Position numbers and translations under genes: made by a program
The notes under the pieces: generated by a model
Told to the model about the DNA's origin: nothing
Database searches by the model: none
Seen by the model: only the letters and a program-made list of their open reading frames with translations
Shown here: piece by piece, positions 15,288-23,738 of the stretch
Layout of the letters: each line of letters opens with the position of its first letter
How positions within the stretch are numbered: the first letter of the stretch is position 1
Origin: Lacticaseibacillus zhaodongensis
GTDB taxonomy: Bacteria; Bacillota; Bacilli; Lactobacillales; Lactobacillaceae
Direction of reading: 5' to 3'
Length of the DNA: 64,000 nucleotides
Assembly: GCF_009687905.1 (NCBI RefSeq)
Contig: NZ_BLBG01000001.1
Location: forward strand, 310,001-374,000

Positions 15288-15951
15288 ATTTTGCTAGCTC
15301 GCGACTCGTTGCCACCCGCTTCATCAGTACATTTTGGGGTGTACCAGCGTCCAGCTGGTAAGACAGCCAGTGCTTCTTGTTCATGTGGTAGGCGGGCAGG
15401 GCTGCTCCGGTTTGGAGCTGCTCAGTAATTGTCTCAGGTTCTGCCCGTAGCACCAAAACGTCTGTTGGGTCCGTGCCGCTTAAACCCACCTTATCCGCGC
15501 TCACCTTCACCAGCAGTGCATACCACTTGCGGTTGTCGCTGCGGCGGACGATTGCGTTGTTGGGGAAATTGGCCCATAAGTACTCGGGATGTTCACCGTA
15601 CTGCTCGCCAATCGCCGTAATAATTGCCGCCATTTGGCCCGCGGCAAACATGCTGGATGTGAAACAATCCTTGGCAATTTTTGTCAGGGTTGCGGTATAA
15701 GCAGTCCGAATTTTGCCGACAAAGGTGCCTGAGTTGGCGGGGTCAAGGTGCAGGGTGTAGGGCAGACCGGAGTCCGTATCAGTGACCTGCGTGGTGATCG
15801 TGTCCCCGGTGATGGTGACGTCCAGTGTGAAGCCTGGGGTGAGCACGGTTTGGTACGCCCATGTGTCACCAGTGTGCGTGAACCCATAGGCAGCAAGCTT
15901 GTTGGTGTCGGGCTGCTTGTCCTTAAAAATCTCTTCTTGAATACTGGTCAT
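15286..15951 (-). CDS. MmcQ/YjbR family protein
   Basis: Start ATG 15951 behind AAGAAGGAAACACC, giving 221 residues. The C-terminal half (about 95-215) has the MmcQ/YjbR pattern: YLWANFPNNAIVRRSDNRKW, LLVKVSADKVGL, then a segment ending HMNKKHWLSYQLDAG. The domain has a CyaY-like fold, is often called DNA-binding, and its function is unsettled. The N-terminal 90 residues are a beta-rich extension common in lactobacillar members. A MerR-type promoter with a 19-bp spacer lies upstream on the minus strand, so the divergent MerR regulator probably controls this gene. Confidence 0.78.
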   Translation of the reverse strand: MTSIQEEIFKDKQPDTNKLAAYGFTHTGDTWAYQTVLTPGFTLDVTITGDTITTQVTDTDSGLPYTLHLDPANSGTFVGKIRTAYTATLTKIAKDCFTSSMFAAGQMAAIITAIGEQYGEHPEYLWANFPNNAIVRRSDNRKWYALLVKVSADKVGLSGTDPTDVLVLRAEPETITEQLQTGAALPAYHMNKKHWLSYQLDAGTPQNVLMKRVATSRELAK

Positions 15952-16004
15952 GGTGTTTCCTTCTTTCAATGGCAAAAGGCAATCATAAAATTTGAAATCA
16001 GTGC

Positions 16005-16035
16005 TTGACTGTCACGTAAGAACACAGTTTAAACT
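16005..16035 (+). promoter_or_regulatory. MerR-type promoter reading towards the MerR gene
   Basis: TTGACT (16005-16010), 19-bp spacer, TAAACT (16030-16035). The spacer contains a dyad, ACTGT..ACAGT. The lengthened spacer is the hallmark of promoters activated by MerR proteins. Confidence 0.65.
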
Positions 16036-16134
16036 GAATTTGTTGCGAGGAAGATGTTGGTAAAACGACTGCCGTGAAGCCGCCGCTAGCGCTTTAACTA
16101 TGAAAAGCATGTACGTAATCGTTGCGCTACAATA

Positions 16135-16165
16135 GTTATAAACTATAACGTCACGTAACAGTCAA
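16135..16165 (-). promoter_or_regulatory. MerR-type promoter reading towards the MmcQ/YjbR gene
   Basis: Minus-strand TTGACT (16165-16160), 19-bp spacer (16159-16141), TATAAC (16140-16135). The spacer holds ACGTGACGT symmetry. Its first 16 bases match the plus-strand copy at 16005 at all but a few positions. Transcripts from the two promoters overlap at their 5' ends. Confidence 0.65.
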
Positions 16166-16181
16166 ATCAAAGGATGACAGA

Positions 16182-16982
16182 ATGCTGAAAATCAGTGAGA
16201 TGGCAGAACTTGCCAATACGACCCGGCGCACATTAATTTTCTACGATGAGCAGGGCGTGTTTCAACCAGCGAAGAAGAGCAAAGCGGGCTACCGTTACTA
16301 TGACTACAAGCAGCTCTATAGTTTGCTAACGATTCTCGGGATGCGCAAAATTGGCTTGTCACTTGAGCAAATCAAGGCGGTGCAGTCGGACAGTCAGCTT
16401 GTGCCGGAAGAATTGCACCAGGCGCAGGCAAAAATTAGCAAGCAGATTCAGGAATTGCAACGGGTCCAGGCGGTTCTCGAGCAGCGGATACACACGCAGA
16501 CCAAAGCCGCGCCACCACAATTATACCAAGCTGAGATTGCGACACTTGGCCCCGCAACATTTTGGTGCTCCCGCAAGGCCGTTGATTGTACCGAGAAGGA
16601 AGTTGCGCAGCTATTTGCGGAGTTCTACCGGGATCTGGACACACTGGCGCTCTTGGACACGGCGACATCTGGTTTTCTGACCGATTTGCCCGTCAGTAAT
16701 CCTGAAGGCTATATGGATGCCGCATTCCGCATTCTAAAGGCCACGGACCAGCACGCCGGCGAAAACTACATTCCCCTGATTGAGAAACCGGCGGGGCGCT
16801 ACGTGCGCGTTTGGGTCGCAAACACTGCGGCGGGGATCGACCGGGGCTTAAAGGCACTCAAGACGTATTGTCAGGACCAGCAATTAAGCTGCTCTGACCG
16901 CTTGTGGCAACTTAATTCCACTGATGCGCTGGTTGAAAACGGCGCGACCAAGTACGGCTGGCTCGAGTACGCCCTTAAATGA
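16182..16982 (+). CDS. MerR family transcriptional regulator
   Basis: A 266-residue regulator. Residues 1-70 form the MerR winged helix-turn-helix (LKISEMAELANTTRRTLIFYDEQG, then GYRYYDYKQL). A coiled-coil linker (LHQAQAKISKQIQELQRV) follows, and the C-terminal 150 residues look like an effector-binding domain of the GyrI/BmrR kind. It has no N-terminal cysteine cluster, so a small organic ligand is likelier than a metal. It has a MerR-type promoter upstream, suggesting autoactivation, and is followed 70 bases later by an MDR oxidoreductase on the same strand without a clear separate promoter. Confidence 0.85.
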   Translation: MLKISEMAELANTTRRTLIFYDEQGVFQPAKKSKAGYRYYDYKQLYSLLTILGMRKIGLSLEQIKAVQSDSQLVPEELHQAQAKISKQIQELQRVQAVLEQRIHTQTKAAPPQLYQAEIATLGPATFWCSRKAVDCTEKEVAQLFAEFYRDLDTLALLDTATSGFLTDLPVSNPEGYMDAAFRILKATDQHAGENYIPLIEKPAGRYVRVWVANTAAGIDRGLKALKTYCQDQQLSCSDRLWQLNSTDALVENGATKYGWLEYALK

Positions 16983-17052
16983 TTGTCGTTAGCTAAGTAG
17001 CTGCACATTAATAATGTACGCAGCCAGGAAAATTTTAAGGAGGAACATTGAT

Positions 17053-18030
17053 ATGCAAGCAATTCAACTAACGGGCCCATGTGCGGCCAGCGAACTGAAA
17101 CCAGTGACGGTACCAACCCCTGAACCGAAACCAGGCTACGACCTCGTCCAGGTCAAGGCTTTTGGCGTCAACGAATCTGAAGTCACCAGTCGCAAGGGCG
17201 AGTCCGACGCAGACTTCCAGTACCCACGGATTCTCGGCATTGAAGGGGTCGGCGTGGTGGCAGATATCTCTGCCGATTCACCTTTCAAAATCAACCAAAA
17301 AGTAGCGATGATGATGGGCGGCCTCGGCCGGGCCATTGACGGCACATACGCGGAGTACTGCCTTGTTCCGCACGCAGCCATGATTCCGATTACGACCGAC
17401 CTCAACTGGGACATCGTTGGTGCTCTGCCAGAGATGCTGCAGACTAGTTACGGCTCCCTGCATGAGGGTCTGGACTTGCAGGCCGGCGACACGCTCCTTG
17501 TGCGCGGCGGTTCTTCCACCGTTGGCTTGATGAGTATCGCGCTGGGCAAAATGCTCGGTGCGACCGTGCTGGCCACGACGCGGAACCCGAACAAGGTTGC
17601 GAAGATGCAGGAGATCGGTGCGGATCACGTACTGATCGATGACGGCAAAATTGCCGCCAAAGTGCACACAATCGTCCCTGCAGGCGTGGCTAAGGCCCTG
17701 GAACTCGTCGGCACAACCACGGTCTTTGATACATTTAGCGCCGTTGCTGCCGGCGGGCGGGTTTGCATCACCGGTGGCCTTGGTGGCGGTTGGGAGATCG
17801 AGCACTTCTCACCATTCATGATTCCAACCGGCAAGTTGCTGACCAGTTACGCTGGTGAAGCTAAGGACTTGCCAGCCAAGATTTTTGACCAAGTGCTTGC
17901 GGAAGCAGCCAGCAAGGAGCTGACGGTGCCGATTGCAAAGGTTTATCACGGCCTGGACCAAGCAGGTGCTGCACAAGCCAACCTTGAATCTGGCCACTTT
18001 CTGGGCAAGCACGTGGTGGTATTGCACTAA
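17053..18030 (+). CDS. Zinc-independent MDR / quinone oxidoreductase-like alcohol dehydrogenase
   Basis: Start ATG 17053 behind AAGGAGGAACATTGAT, giving 325 residues. The N-terminal GroES-like part has FGVNESEVTSRKGES and LGIEGVGVV. The Rossmann part has the LLVRGGSSTVGLMSIALGK nucleotide site. It lacks the cysteine-rich structural zinc loop and the Cys/His/Glu catalytic zinc set, so it belongs to the quinone oxidoreductase (QOR) group of MDR enzymes, which reduce alpha,beta-unsaturated carbonyls or quinones with NADPH. It is probably the main target of the MerR regulator just upstream. Confidence 0.85.
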   Translation: MQAIQLTGPCAASELKPVTVPTPEPKPGYDLVQVKAFGVNESEVTSRKGESDADFQYPRILGIEGVGVVADISADSPFKINQKVAMMMGGLGRAIDGTYAEYCLVPHAAMIPITTDLNWDIVGALPEMLQTSYGSLHEGLDLQAGDTLLVRGGSSTVGLMSIALGKMLGATVLATTRNPNKVAKMQEIGADHVLIDDGKIAAKVHTIVPAGVAKALELVGTTTVFDTFSAVAAGGRVCITGGLGGGWEIEHFSPFMIPTGKLLTSYAGEAKDLPAKIFDQVLAEAASKELTVPIAKVYHGLDQAGAAQANLESGHFLGKHVVVLH

Positions 18031-18103
18031 TACCTTCGTTTCTTCCACAATCCGCGGATATATTCGCAGTTTTATTTTGGCCAACTAACTGTTTCTGCGC
18101 ACC

Positions 18104-18151
18104 AATAATAGCCACCTTTACCAGCAAATTCTGGGGAAGGTGGCTATTATT
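18104..18151. terminator. Terminator after the MDR gene
   Basis: 15-bp perfect stem AATAATAGCCACCTT (18104-18118) with AAGGTGGCTATTATT (18137-18151); CCAG/CTGG can pair inside the loop. It lies between convergent genes. Confidence 0.8.
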
Positions 18152-18216
18152 ATTGATTGATTTTTAATTTTCCCAAAACCGTGTTCAGTTTGGTCTAGAT
18201 TTCTGGTGTACTTCGC

Positions 18217-18825
18217 TTAGCGACTAATTCCTAGCATCTGGTAAGGTGATAAATACAGTTCGCGCATGATAATGTGTGCGACTTCACTGCTAGTTAGGTT
18301 GTCGTTACCGCTCAACCAGACCATTATTGTGCTAACAATCGTGTTGGTTACTAGGTTGATAGCATAGGTACGCGGAATTTCCGAAATGAAGTTTGCATTT
18401 CCTTTGATGGTGCGCAGTTCGCGAACGATAGCCGCTTGTAATTCATTCACGATTGTGCCGTAAAAGGATGCATCACCATTTGGACCGAGCAGTAAGGCCA
18501 TTAGGGGCTTGCTGCTTGAGAACAGTGAAAGCACATCGATAAGAATTGGGTACGGTTCTCCAGCGGCCAGTGCCTGTTCGTCCATGGTGTTAATCATCTC
18601 TCTGCCAATTATTTGCCTGAATTTAACCATGAAGTGACTTTTTAACTCTTCGAGAAGGTCTTCCTTGTCGAGATAGTGCAGGTAGAAGGTACCCCGACTG
18701 ATGCCAGCGTTTTTGATGATATCAGTGATTGTAATTTGGTTTAGCGGCTTGTTGTGACCGACAGTGACCAGGGCGGCAACGATTGCCGCCTCAGTCTGGG
18801 CATTGCGTTCTTTGTGCGTTGTCAT
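18217..18825 (-). CDS. TetR/AcrR family transcriptional repressor
   Basis: A 202-residue regulator. The N-terminal helix-turn-helix is clear: ITITDIIKNAGISRGTFYLH, then YLDKEDLLEEL. The C-terminal part is a helical ligand domain resembling TetR_C_33-type proteins. It is divergent from an ABC-FtsX exporter, and an AACAC/GTGTT operator-like palindrome lies between the genes, so it most likely represses the exporter and itself. The inducer is unknown; toxic amphiphiles or antimicrobial peptides are usual for such pairs. Confidence 0.88.
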   Translation of the reverse strand: MTTHKERNAQTEAAIVAALVTVGHNKPLNQITITDIIKNAGISRGTFYLHYLDKEDLLEELKSHFMVKFRQIIGREMINTMDEQALAAGEPYPILIDVLSLFSSSKPLMALLLGPNGDASFYGTIVNELQAAIVRELRTIKGNANFISEIPRTYAINLVTNTIVSTIMVWLSGNDNLTSSEVAHIIMRELYLSPYQMLGISR

Positions 18826-18911
18826 GTGAGCCTCCAGTTATTTGATGAACACCTTTTTAATTATTGACCATAGAAAAATATGGCCGGGATGGTTTAATAG
18901 CCACATAGTTT

Positions 18912-18931
18912 GATAAACACAGTGTTCATTA
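18912..18931. promoter_or_regulatory. Probable TetR operator
   Basis: GATAAACACAGTGTTCATTA is centred on AACAC-A-GTGTT, a near-perfect dyad, 25-45 bases before the ABC gene. A half-site (GATGAACACC) occurs near 18844 next to the tetR start. Confidence 0.5.
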
Positions 18932-18955
18932 TTTGCCAAGTGGAGGAGATATGCA

Positions 18956-19660
18956 ATGACAAGTTTTATTTCGGTCAATGATGAGACCAAGACGTACGGA
19001 ACAGGTAATCGTGCGGTGACCGCGAACAAGGCTATCAGCTTTGAAATTGAACCGGGCGAGTTGACGATTATTTTAGGTGCATCGGGGGCCGGCAAGTCGA
19101 CCCTGCTTAACGTGCTTGGGGGTATGGATCATCTGACCTCTGGTTCCGTGAACGTTAATGGTGTGGAGTTGGGTGAGTTAGACAAACGTGGCCTTAATAC
19201 TTACCGACGCAAGCAAGTCGGGTTCGTTTTTCAGTTTTACAACTTGGTTCAGAACCTGACGACCGTTGAGAACGTTGAACTCGCCTCAGAAATCGCGCCG
19301 GACGCCGTCGATGCGGTTCAGGCATTAACACAGGTAGGGCTGAAAGATCGCATCGAGAATTTCCCAGCTCAGCTTTCCGGTGGGGAGCAGCAGCGTGTGG
19401 CAATTGCCCGCGCCATGGCCAAGAACCCCGACCTGCTGCTAGCGGACGAACCGACTGGTGCCTTGGATTACAAGACTGGTAAAAAAATTTTGCAGCTGTT
19501 CCAAGATTTCGCGCGGGAATCTGGGAAAAATGTGATCATCGTGACGCATAATTCAATGATTCGGTCCATGGCAGACCACGTGATCGAAATCGCAGACGGT
19601 CAGGTCAAGGCGGACGAGCGCAACGAGAAGCCAACGCCTGTGGCCGATATTGAATGGTAG
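18956..19660 (+). CDS. ABC transporter ATP-binding protein (MacB/LolD type)
   Basis: A 234-residue ATPase with Walker [10 protein letters not shown] (about 42-50), the Q loop, signature LSGGEQQR, Walker [13 protein letters not shown] and switch histidine in [19 protein letters not shown] is typical of MacB/LolD-type subunits that drive FtsX-like permeases by mechanotransmission. Start ATG 18956 behind GGAGGAGAT. The permease begins 10 bases downstream. It is likely to be repressed by the divergent TetR protein. Confidence 0.93.
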   Translation: MTSFISVNDETKTYGTGNRAVTANKAISFEIEPGELTIILGASGAGKSTLLNVLGGMDHLTSGSVNVNGVELGELDKRGLNTYRRKQVGFVFQFYNLVQNLTTVENVELASEIAPDAVDAVQALTQVGLKDRIENFPAQLSGGEQQRVAIARAMAKNPDLLLADEPTGALDYKTGKKILQLFQDFARESGKNVIIVTHNSMIRSMADHVIEIADGQVKADERNEKPTPVADIEW

Positions 19661-19669
19661 GCGAGCGCG

Positions 19670-22387
19670 ATGAAGATGCTGAATAAAAATATCGCGCGTG
19701 AGTTTAAGCTTTCGATTGCCCGTTTTCTCTCGGTTTCGGCGCTGCTGATGCTTGGTGTGTTCGTTTTGATTGGGCTGAATGTTACTGGCCCGAACATGCG
19801 CCAGACCGCACAGAAGTCCTATACCGCTGAGCGGCTTGCCGATGCCAAAGTGACATCAACGGTGGCGCTTGATGCTAAAGACCGGAAGACGGTGCGTCAG
19901 TTGTCCGGGATCAAAACCGCAGAGTTCGGACACACGACCGACGTGCTAATCAAAGGCAGTCGGCACACCATGCGGATTCAGAGTAACCCGGAGACGCTGT
20001 CGAAGCTCACTTTAACGAAAGGCCGCAAAGCGCAAGCCGCTGATGAAATCGTCTTGAGCGATAAGCTGTCTGGCAAGTATCAGCTCGGACAGCATGTCAC
20101 TTTTACTTCCGGCAAGACCGGCAGGACAGCCGGCTTGAGGAAGCAGAACTATAAAATTGTCGGCTTTGCCACTTCAACCGAATTTCTGAAGAAGGATAGT
20201 CTCGGTTCCACCAGCCTTGGCAGCGGGACGCTTTATGGTTTTGCTTACGTGACCAAGTCGACATTTTCCAGCAGCAAGCCGAATGTCGCCCGCTTAGCCT
20301 TTACTAATCCCAAAGGCCAGGCGTACTCAAGCAGCTACGAGCACCACGCCAAAACGCTGACGGACAAGCTGCAAAAGAAGCTGAACGCACGCAACAAGAC
20401 GCGGGTGGCGGACCTGCGCACAGAGCTGAATGACAAGGTCAACTCTGGGGAAAGTCAGATTCAGACCAATGAAGCAGCAATCAAGACTGCCAGCACACAG
20501 CTGACTGCAGCGCAGCAACAGCTGACAACGCAGCTTGCCGCAGCCCAGGCAGCGAATAGCCAGGTGGCAGTTGCTCAGGTTGAGGCCAGGCAACAAGCAC
20601 TCAAGAAACAAACGGCTGCATTGAAGTCTAAGCAAACAGCCCTGGTGACCGCCAAATCCGATTTGGCAGCGGCCAAGACAACGCGCAAGCAGCTTGGCGA
20701 CGTTACCTTTACCGTTGAAAGCCGGAACGATTATAACGATGGCTACAATAATTATGGCGAAGACGCCCAGCGAATCGACGTCTTGGGCCGCTCCTTCCCA
20801 GCGTTCTTCTTCCTGATTGCGATTCTGGTTAGCTTCACAACGATGCAGCGCATGGTCGAAGAAAAGCGAATTGAAATGGGGACTATGCGTGCGCTTGGCT
20901 ACACCAACGGTGAAGTCATGCGTGAGTTCCTTGTTTACAGCGTGACCACGGCAGTCACTGGGACGGTGCTTGGTAGCGCCCTTGGGTTGGTGGTTTTGCC
21001 GCGCATCATCTTTAACGCCTACACGGCTAACTTCAACTTTACGACACTGCTGCTGGCACCCCATCTTGGCTATGTAGCGGTGAGTCTGGTATTAGCCTTA
21101 GCCTCAACAGCTTTGGCATCGTGGCTGGCAGCTCGGTCTTCTTTGAAAATCATTCCGGCTGAGTTGATGTTGCCGAAGCCGCCGGCGAACGGCTCGCGCA
21201 TCCTTTTGGAACGGATCAAACCGTTGTGGCGGCGGATGAGTTTTTCCTACAAAGTGACCGCCCGCAACCTGTTCCGTTACAAAGGTCGCATGTTCATGAC
21301 AATCATTGGGGTCGCCGGGGCTACTGCGCTGATGATTACTGGCTTTGGGATTCGTGACTCACTGAATACCATTGTTGATCGGCAGTTTGGCAACATTAGT
21401 CACTACGATCTCGTGACCGTGTATAATCCCAATGCCGGCACCAGCACAGTGCGTAAGGCGCAGAAAGCGGTGACGGATTCAAACCAGGTCAAGCGCGACA
21501 CCGCGGCGTATTTTGCCAATGTGTACGCGACCGTAAGTGGTTCTGATACGCGGGAGAATATTGCGTTGATGGTGCCGCAGTCTGAGGGGCAGCTAGATCA
21601 TTACATCAAGCTGCGCGATTACAAGACCGGTAAAAAGCTTTTGCTTACCAAAGACGGTGCAGTGCTGTCGCAGAAGTTAGCAAAACTGCAAGGTGCGAGC
21701 GTCGGCGATACGATTAGTCTAAAAGATACTGATGGCACAGCACACAAGGTTAAAGTCGCCGCGATCACCGCCATGTATGCCGGGCATTACGTTTATATGA
21801 ACCGGGCATATTACCAGAAGGTCTATGGCAAGTCGGCACTGCCAAATGCCTATCTGGTCACCTTGAAGCACAACACAAGCAGGTCGGTGAACACTTTTGC
21901 GGCACGGTTCAACCACCACGAGGCTGCCGTCGAAACCGTCCAATCTAGAGAAACTAAGAAGACCATTACCAATATTTTGGGCAATCTGAGCAACCTTATT
22001 CTTGTGCTGGTAGTCAGTGCATCACTACTGTCGCTGGTCGTGCTTTACACATTAACGAACATCAACGTCTCAGAGCGGATGCGGGAACTATCAACCCTGA
22101 AAGTATTGGGTTTCTATCCGCGCGAAGTGTTGATGTACATTTACCGCGAGACCAACATTTTGACCGGTGCAGGAATCCTGGTCGGTGTCGGTGTTGGCTA
22201 TCTGTTCCATGCCTACATCATGGGTCTGCTACCGCCAGCAACAGCGATGGTTGCTCCGGGACTGACGTGGATCAACATCTTGATCTCCGTTGGGTTGACC
22301 ATCGTCTTCTCGTTGATGGTCATGTTCCTGATGAACCGGAAGATTCAAAATGTGGATATGCTTGAAGCGTTGAAGTCGGTGGATTAG
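19670..22387 (+). CDS. FtsX-family ABC transporter permease with coiled-coil extracellular domain
   Basis: A 905-residue permease with two FtsX domains. A first membrane helix lies at about residues 15-37. A large extracellular region follows, whose residues 250-345 form an alanine/glutamine-rich coiled coil (TQLTAAQQQLTTQLAAAQAA and similar heptads). The first FtsX core is near 365-500, a second extracellular domain spans about 550-760, and the last three helices are near 770-895. The order matches the large lactobacillar permeases of the MacB-like exporter class. It acts with the ATPase encoded just upstream, probably moving peptides or lipids from the outer leaflet. Confidence 0.88.
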   Translation: MKMLNKNIAREFKLSIARFLSVSALLMLGVFVLIGLNVTGPNMRQTAQKSYTAERLADAKVTSTVALDAKDRKTVRQLSGIKTAEFGHTTDVLIKGSRHTMRIQSNPETLSKLTLTKGRKAQAADEIVLSDKLSGKYQLGQHVTFTSGKTGRTAGLRKQNYKIVGFATSTEFLKKDSLGSTSLGSGTLYGFAYVTKSTFSSSKPNVARLAFTNPKGQAYSSSYEHHAKTLTDKLQKKLNARNKTRVADLRTELNDKVNSGESQIQTNEAAIKTASTQLTAAQQQLTTQLAAAQAANSQVAVAQVEARQQALKKQTAALKSKQTALVTAKSDLAAAKTTRKQLGDVTFTVESRNDYNDGYNNYGEDAQRIDVLGRSFPAFFFLIAILVSFTTMQRMVEEKRIEMGTMRALGYTNGEVMREFLVYSVTTAVTGTVLGSALGLVVLPRIIFNAYTANFNFTTLLLAPHLGYVAVSLVLALASTALASWLAARSSLKIIPAELMLPKPPANGSRILLERIKPLWRRMSFSYKVTARNLFRYKGRMFMTIIGVAGATALMITGFGIRDSLNTIVDRQFGNISHYDLVTVYNPNAGTSTVRKAQKAVTDSNQVKRDTAAYFANVYATVSGSDTRENIALMVPQSEGQLDHYIKLRDYKTGKKLLLTKDGAVLSQKLAKLQGASVGDTISLKDTDGTAHKVKVAAITAMYAGHYVYMNRAYYQKVYGKSALPNAYLVTLKHNTSRSVNTFAARFNHHEAAVETVQSRETKKTITNILGNLSNLILVLVVSASLLSLVVLYTLTNINVSERMRELSTLKVLGFYPREVLMYIYRETNILTGAGILVGVGVGYLFHAYIMGLLPPATAMVAPGLTWINILISVGLTIVFSLMVMFLMNRKIQNVDMLEALKSVD

Positions 22388-22403
22388 CGATTATGCCAAA
22401 GTG

Positions 22404-22456
22404 AATAGGACCCTGCAGCTGATTATGGTAATCAAGGCTGCAGGGTCCTATTTTTT
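22404..22456 (+). terminator. Terminator of the ABC-FtsX operon
   Basis: Perfect 16-bp stem, AATAGGACCCTGCAGC (22404-22419) with its complement at 22437-22452, followed by TTTT. Confidence 0.88.
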
Positions 22457-22470
22457 GAGTGGTAGTAGTA

Positions 22471-22647
22471 GACAACAAGTTACTAAACATCCAGTTGCCA
22501 GGAACTGCTGGCGGTCATTTGACCGACAAGTACGATGAGCATGTGACCTTGCCAATTGCGATGGGTAAGATTGTCAAAGCAGACAACTGAAACCACATTA
22601 AGGCTTGGCACACGTACCAGTAGCTAGAAGTAATTAAACGTGCATGA
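22471..22647 (+). pseudogene. Decayed gene fragment, possibly SnoaL/NTF2-like C-terminus
   Basis: One frame reads LLNIQLPGTAGGHLTDKYDE, then VTLPIAMGKIVKADN, an in-frame TGA, NHIKAWHTYQ, TAG, and LEVIKRA before a final TGA at 22645. The hydrophobic rhythm continues across both internal stops, which suggests a once-coding C-terminus. The 'GKIxxWHTYQ' ending resembles SnoaL-like (NTF2-fold) proteins, but this is only a loose resemblance. A hairpin follows at the end, as would be expected of an old terminator. No start codon or N-terminal part remains. Confidence 0.35.
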
Positions 22648-22680
22648 GCCAAACAGCCACTTGAATGTGGCTGTTTGGCT
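22647..22680. terminator. Hairpin after the decayed gene
   Basis: 14-bp perfect stem AGCCAAACAGCCAC (22647-22660) with GTGGCTGTTTGGCT (22667-22680) and a 6-base loop. It has no T run on the plus strand. Confidence 0.55.
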
Positions 22681-22985
22681 GACTGCCGTTAACGATATAG
22701 AGTCCAACATAAAGTGCAACGAAGAACTAAATAGCGGATCAGGGGGGACAATTCAATGACAAAAATGGATTCTTTTTGGCCGCGAACAGTCAGATCTCAC
22801 GAGTCGTTGAGCATCCTCTTTTGACCGGGACACAGCTTGATGATGTGCATTTCAGTCTATCTATACGCAAACAAGCAGTCAGTGTATCAGACTATCGTCG
22901 TTGCCGACGGGGAATAACTACTTTCTGATGTGGATTGGTAAAGAATTATGATAAACTTTTGGGAACAACTTGAAAGGGGCTCATT
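22681..22985. other. Gene-free stretch, probably further decayed sequence
   Basis: No credible gene. A 22-codon frame at 22756 has GGGGGGA upstream but ends quickly. An open frame across 22783-22925 (reading SRVVEHPLLTGTQLDDVHFS) may be another remnant. A TATGAT -10-like sequence near 22948 may serve the small gene at 22986. Confidence 0.3.
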
Positions 22986-23147
22986 ATGAAAAACTTGCAG
23001 GCTGGCGGCTTCCTCTTCGTTGGCGGCGCCATCATCATGACGGTCACTCAGTTTGGTAAAGTCGTTCCCATCATCGGCGGGGTGTGCGCGCTGCTTGGCG
23101 CAGGCATGCTGATTTATTATCTGTTTAGCAACGAAGGTAAGTATTAA
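22986..23147 (+). CDS. 53-residue small membrane protein (unrecognised)
   Basis: ATG 22986 follows GAAAGGGGC and opens a 53-codon frame. The protein is almost all hydrophobic: segment 1 is GGFLFVGGAIIMTVTQFG, segment 2 is VVPIIGGVCALLGAGMLIYY, with a short NEGKY tail. The two helices and glycine-rich faces suggest a small integral membrane protein. I do not recognise a family. It has its own ribosome binding site and a terminator 14 bases after the stop, which supports its being real. It is flanked by decayed sequence on both sides. Confidence 0.6.
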   Translation: MKNLQAGGFLFVGGAIIMTVTQFGKVVPIIGGVCALLGAGMLIYYLFSNEGKY

Positions 23148-23160
23148 ACGAGTTGAGTCT

Positions 23161-23191
23161 GGGTGACCGTTTGCGGTCGCCCATTTTTTTA
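23161..23191 (+). terminator. Terminator after the 53-residue membrane protein gene
   Basis: GGGTGACCG (23161-23169) with CGGTCGCCC (23174-23182), one wobble pair, TTTG loop, followed by ATTTTTTT. Confidence 0.88.
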
Positions 23192-23194
23192 CCC

Positions 23195-23417
23195 TCATTT
23201 GGTGGGATTAATTTTTTCCCGCGGAGCCGGCGGGTGACCTTCGTTGGGACCTCGTCGCCCAAGTAGATGAGAATAATGAACGAGCCAATGATTAGGGCGA
23301 CGTATGGGACAAGCGCGCTGAGAATCAGGCCGATGATTTGCAGCGTAATCGTAAAATAGATACCGCGGCTGGTAGGAACGCAAGCCAGAGCACGACTGCC
23401 ATGCGCAAGACTTCCAT
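23195..23417 (-). pseudogene. Probable frameshifted small membrane protein
   Basis: On the minus strand an ATG at 23417 starts MEVLRMAVVLWLAFLPAAVS, a convincing membrane helix, but this frame stops after about 30 codons. A second frame continues with TITLQIIGLILSALVPYVAL, IIGSFIILIYLG and a basic tail DEVPTKVTRRLRGKKL. One frameshift near 23350 would join them into a protein of about 75-80 residues with two or three helices. Neither frame alone has a good start and a plausible end. It could also be two chance frames; sequencing error cannot be excluded. Confidence 0.3.
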
Positions 23418-23451
23418 GTCGCGACTTATCAATTGCTATATAACGCATCAA

Positions 23452-23684
23452 TCATGGTCAGCGCCGTCTTGGAGGTGGCAATTTGTTTGGACTGGATTAT
23501 TAACACTGCTGCAAGCAACTTACGCTTCATTCCGCTTTGGCTAATAATTGAGGGCTGAGCCAGTTTGATTTGGCCAAAGGCAGTTCCGCTGTCCCCAGCC
23601 GCGCGGGTGTCCGTGGACGCAATGATGGCAAGTTTGCAGATTTAGGTCTGGTAAGGCCCACACCGACTATGTAAAGTTGACAAC
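23452..23684. other. Gene-free stretch upstream of the rpsD terminator
   Basis: No credible gene, RNA or repeat was seen. Short open frames exist on both strands without ribosome binding sites. It belongs to the decayed zone between 22.4 and 23.7 kb. Confidence 0.4.
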
Positions 23685-23720
23685 ACAAAAAGCATTGACC
23701 AAGTGGCCAATGCTTTTTGT
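23685..23720. terminator. Terminator of rpsD
   Basis: 13-bp perfect stem ACAAAAAGCATTG (23685-23697) with CAATGCTTTTTGT (23708-23720). On the minus strand the arm ends in a U-rich run, about 20 bases after the rpsD stop. Confidence 0.8.
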
Positions 23721-23738
23721 TTACAAGCAGTTGCTGAA

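Noticed and set aside
20327-21064. 245-codon minus-strand frame inside the FtsX permease
   Set aside because: Antisense of the coiled-coil region; leucine/cysteine-rich because the sense strand is Ala/Gln-rich. No start signal.
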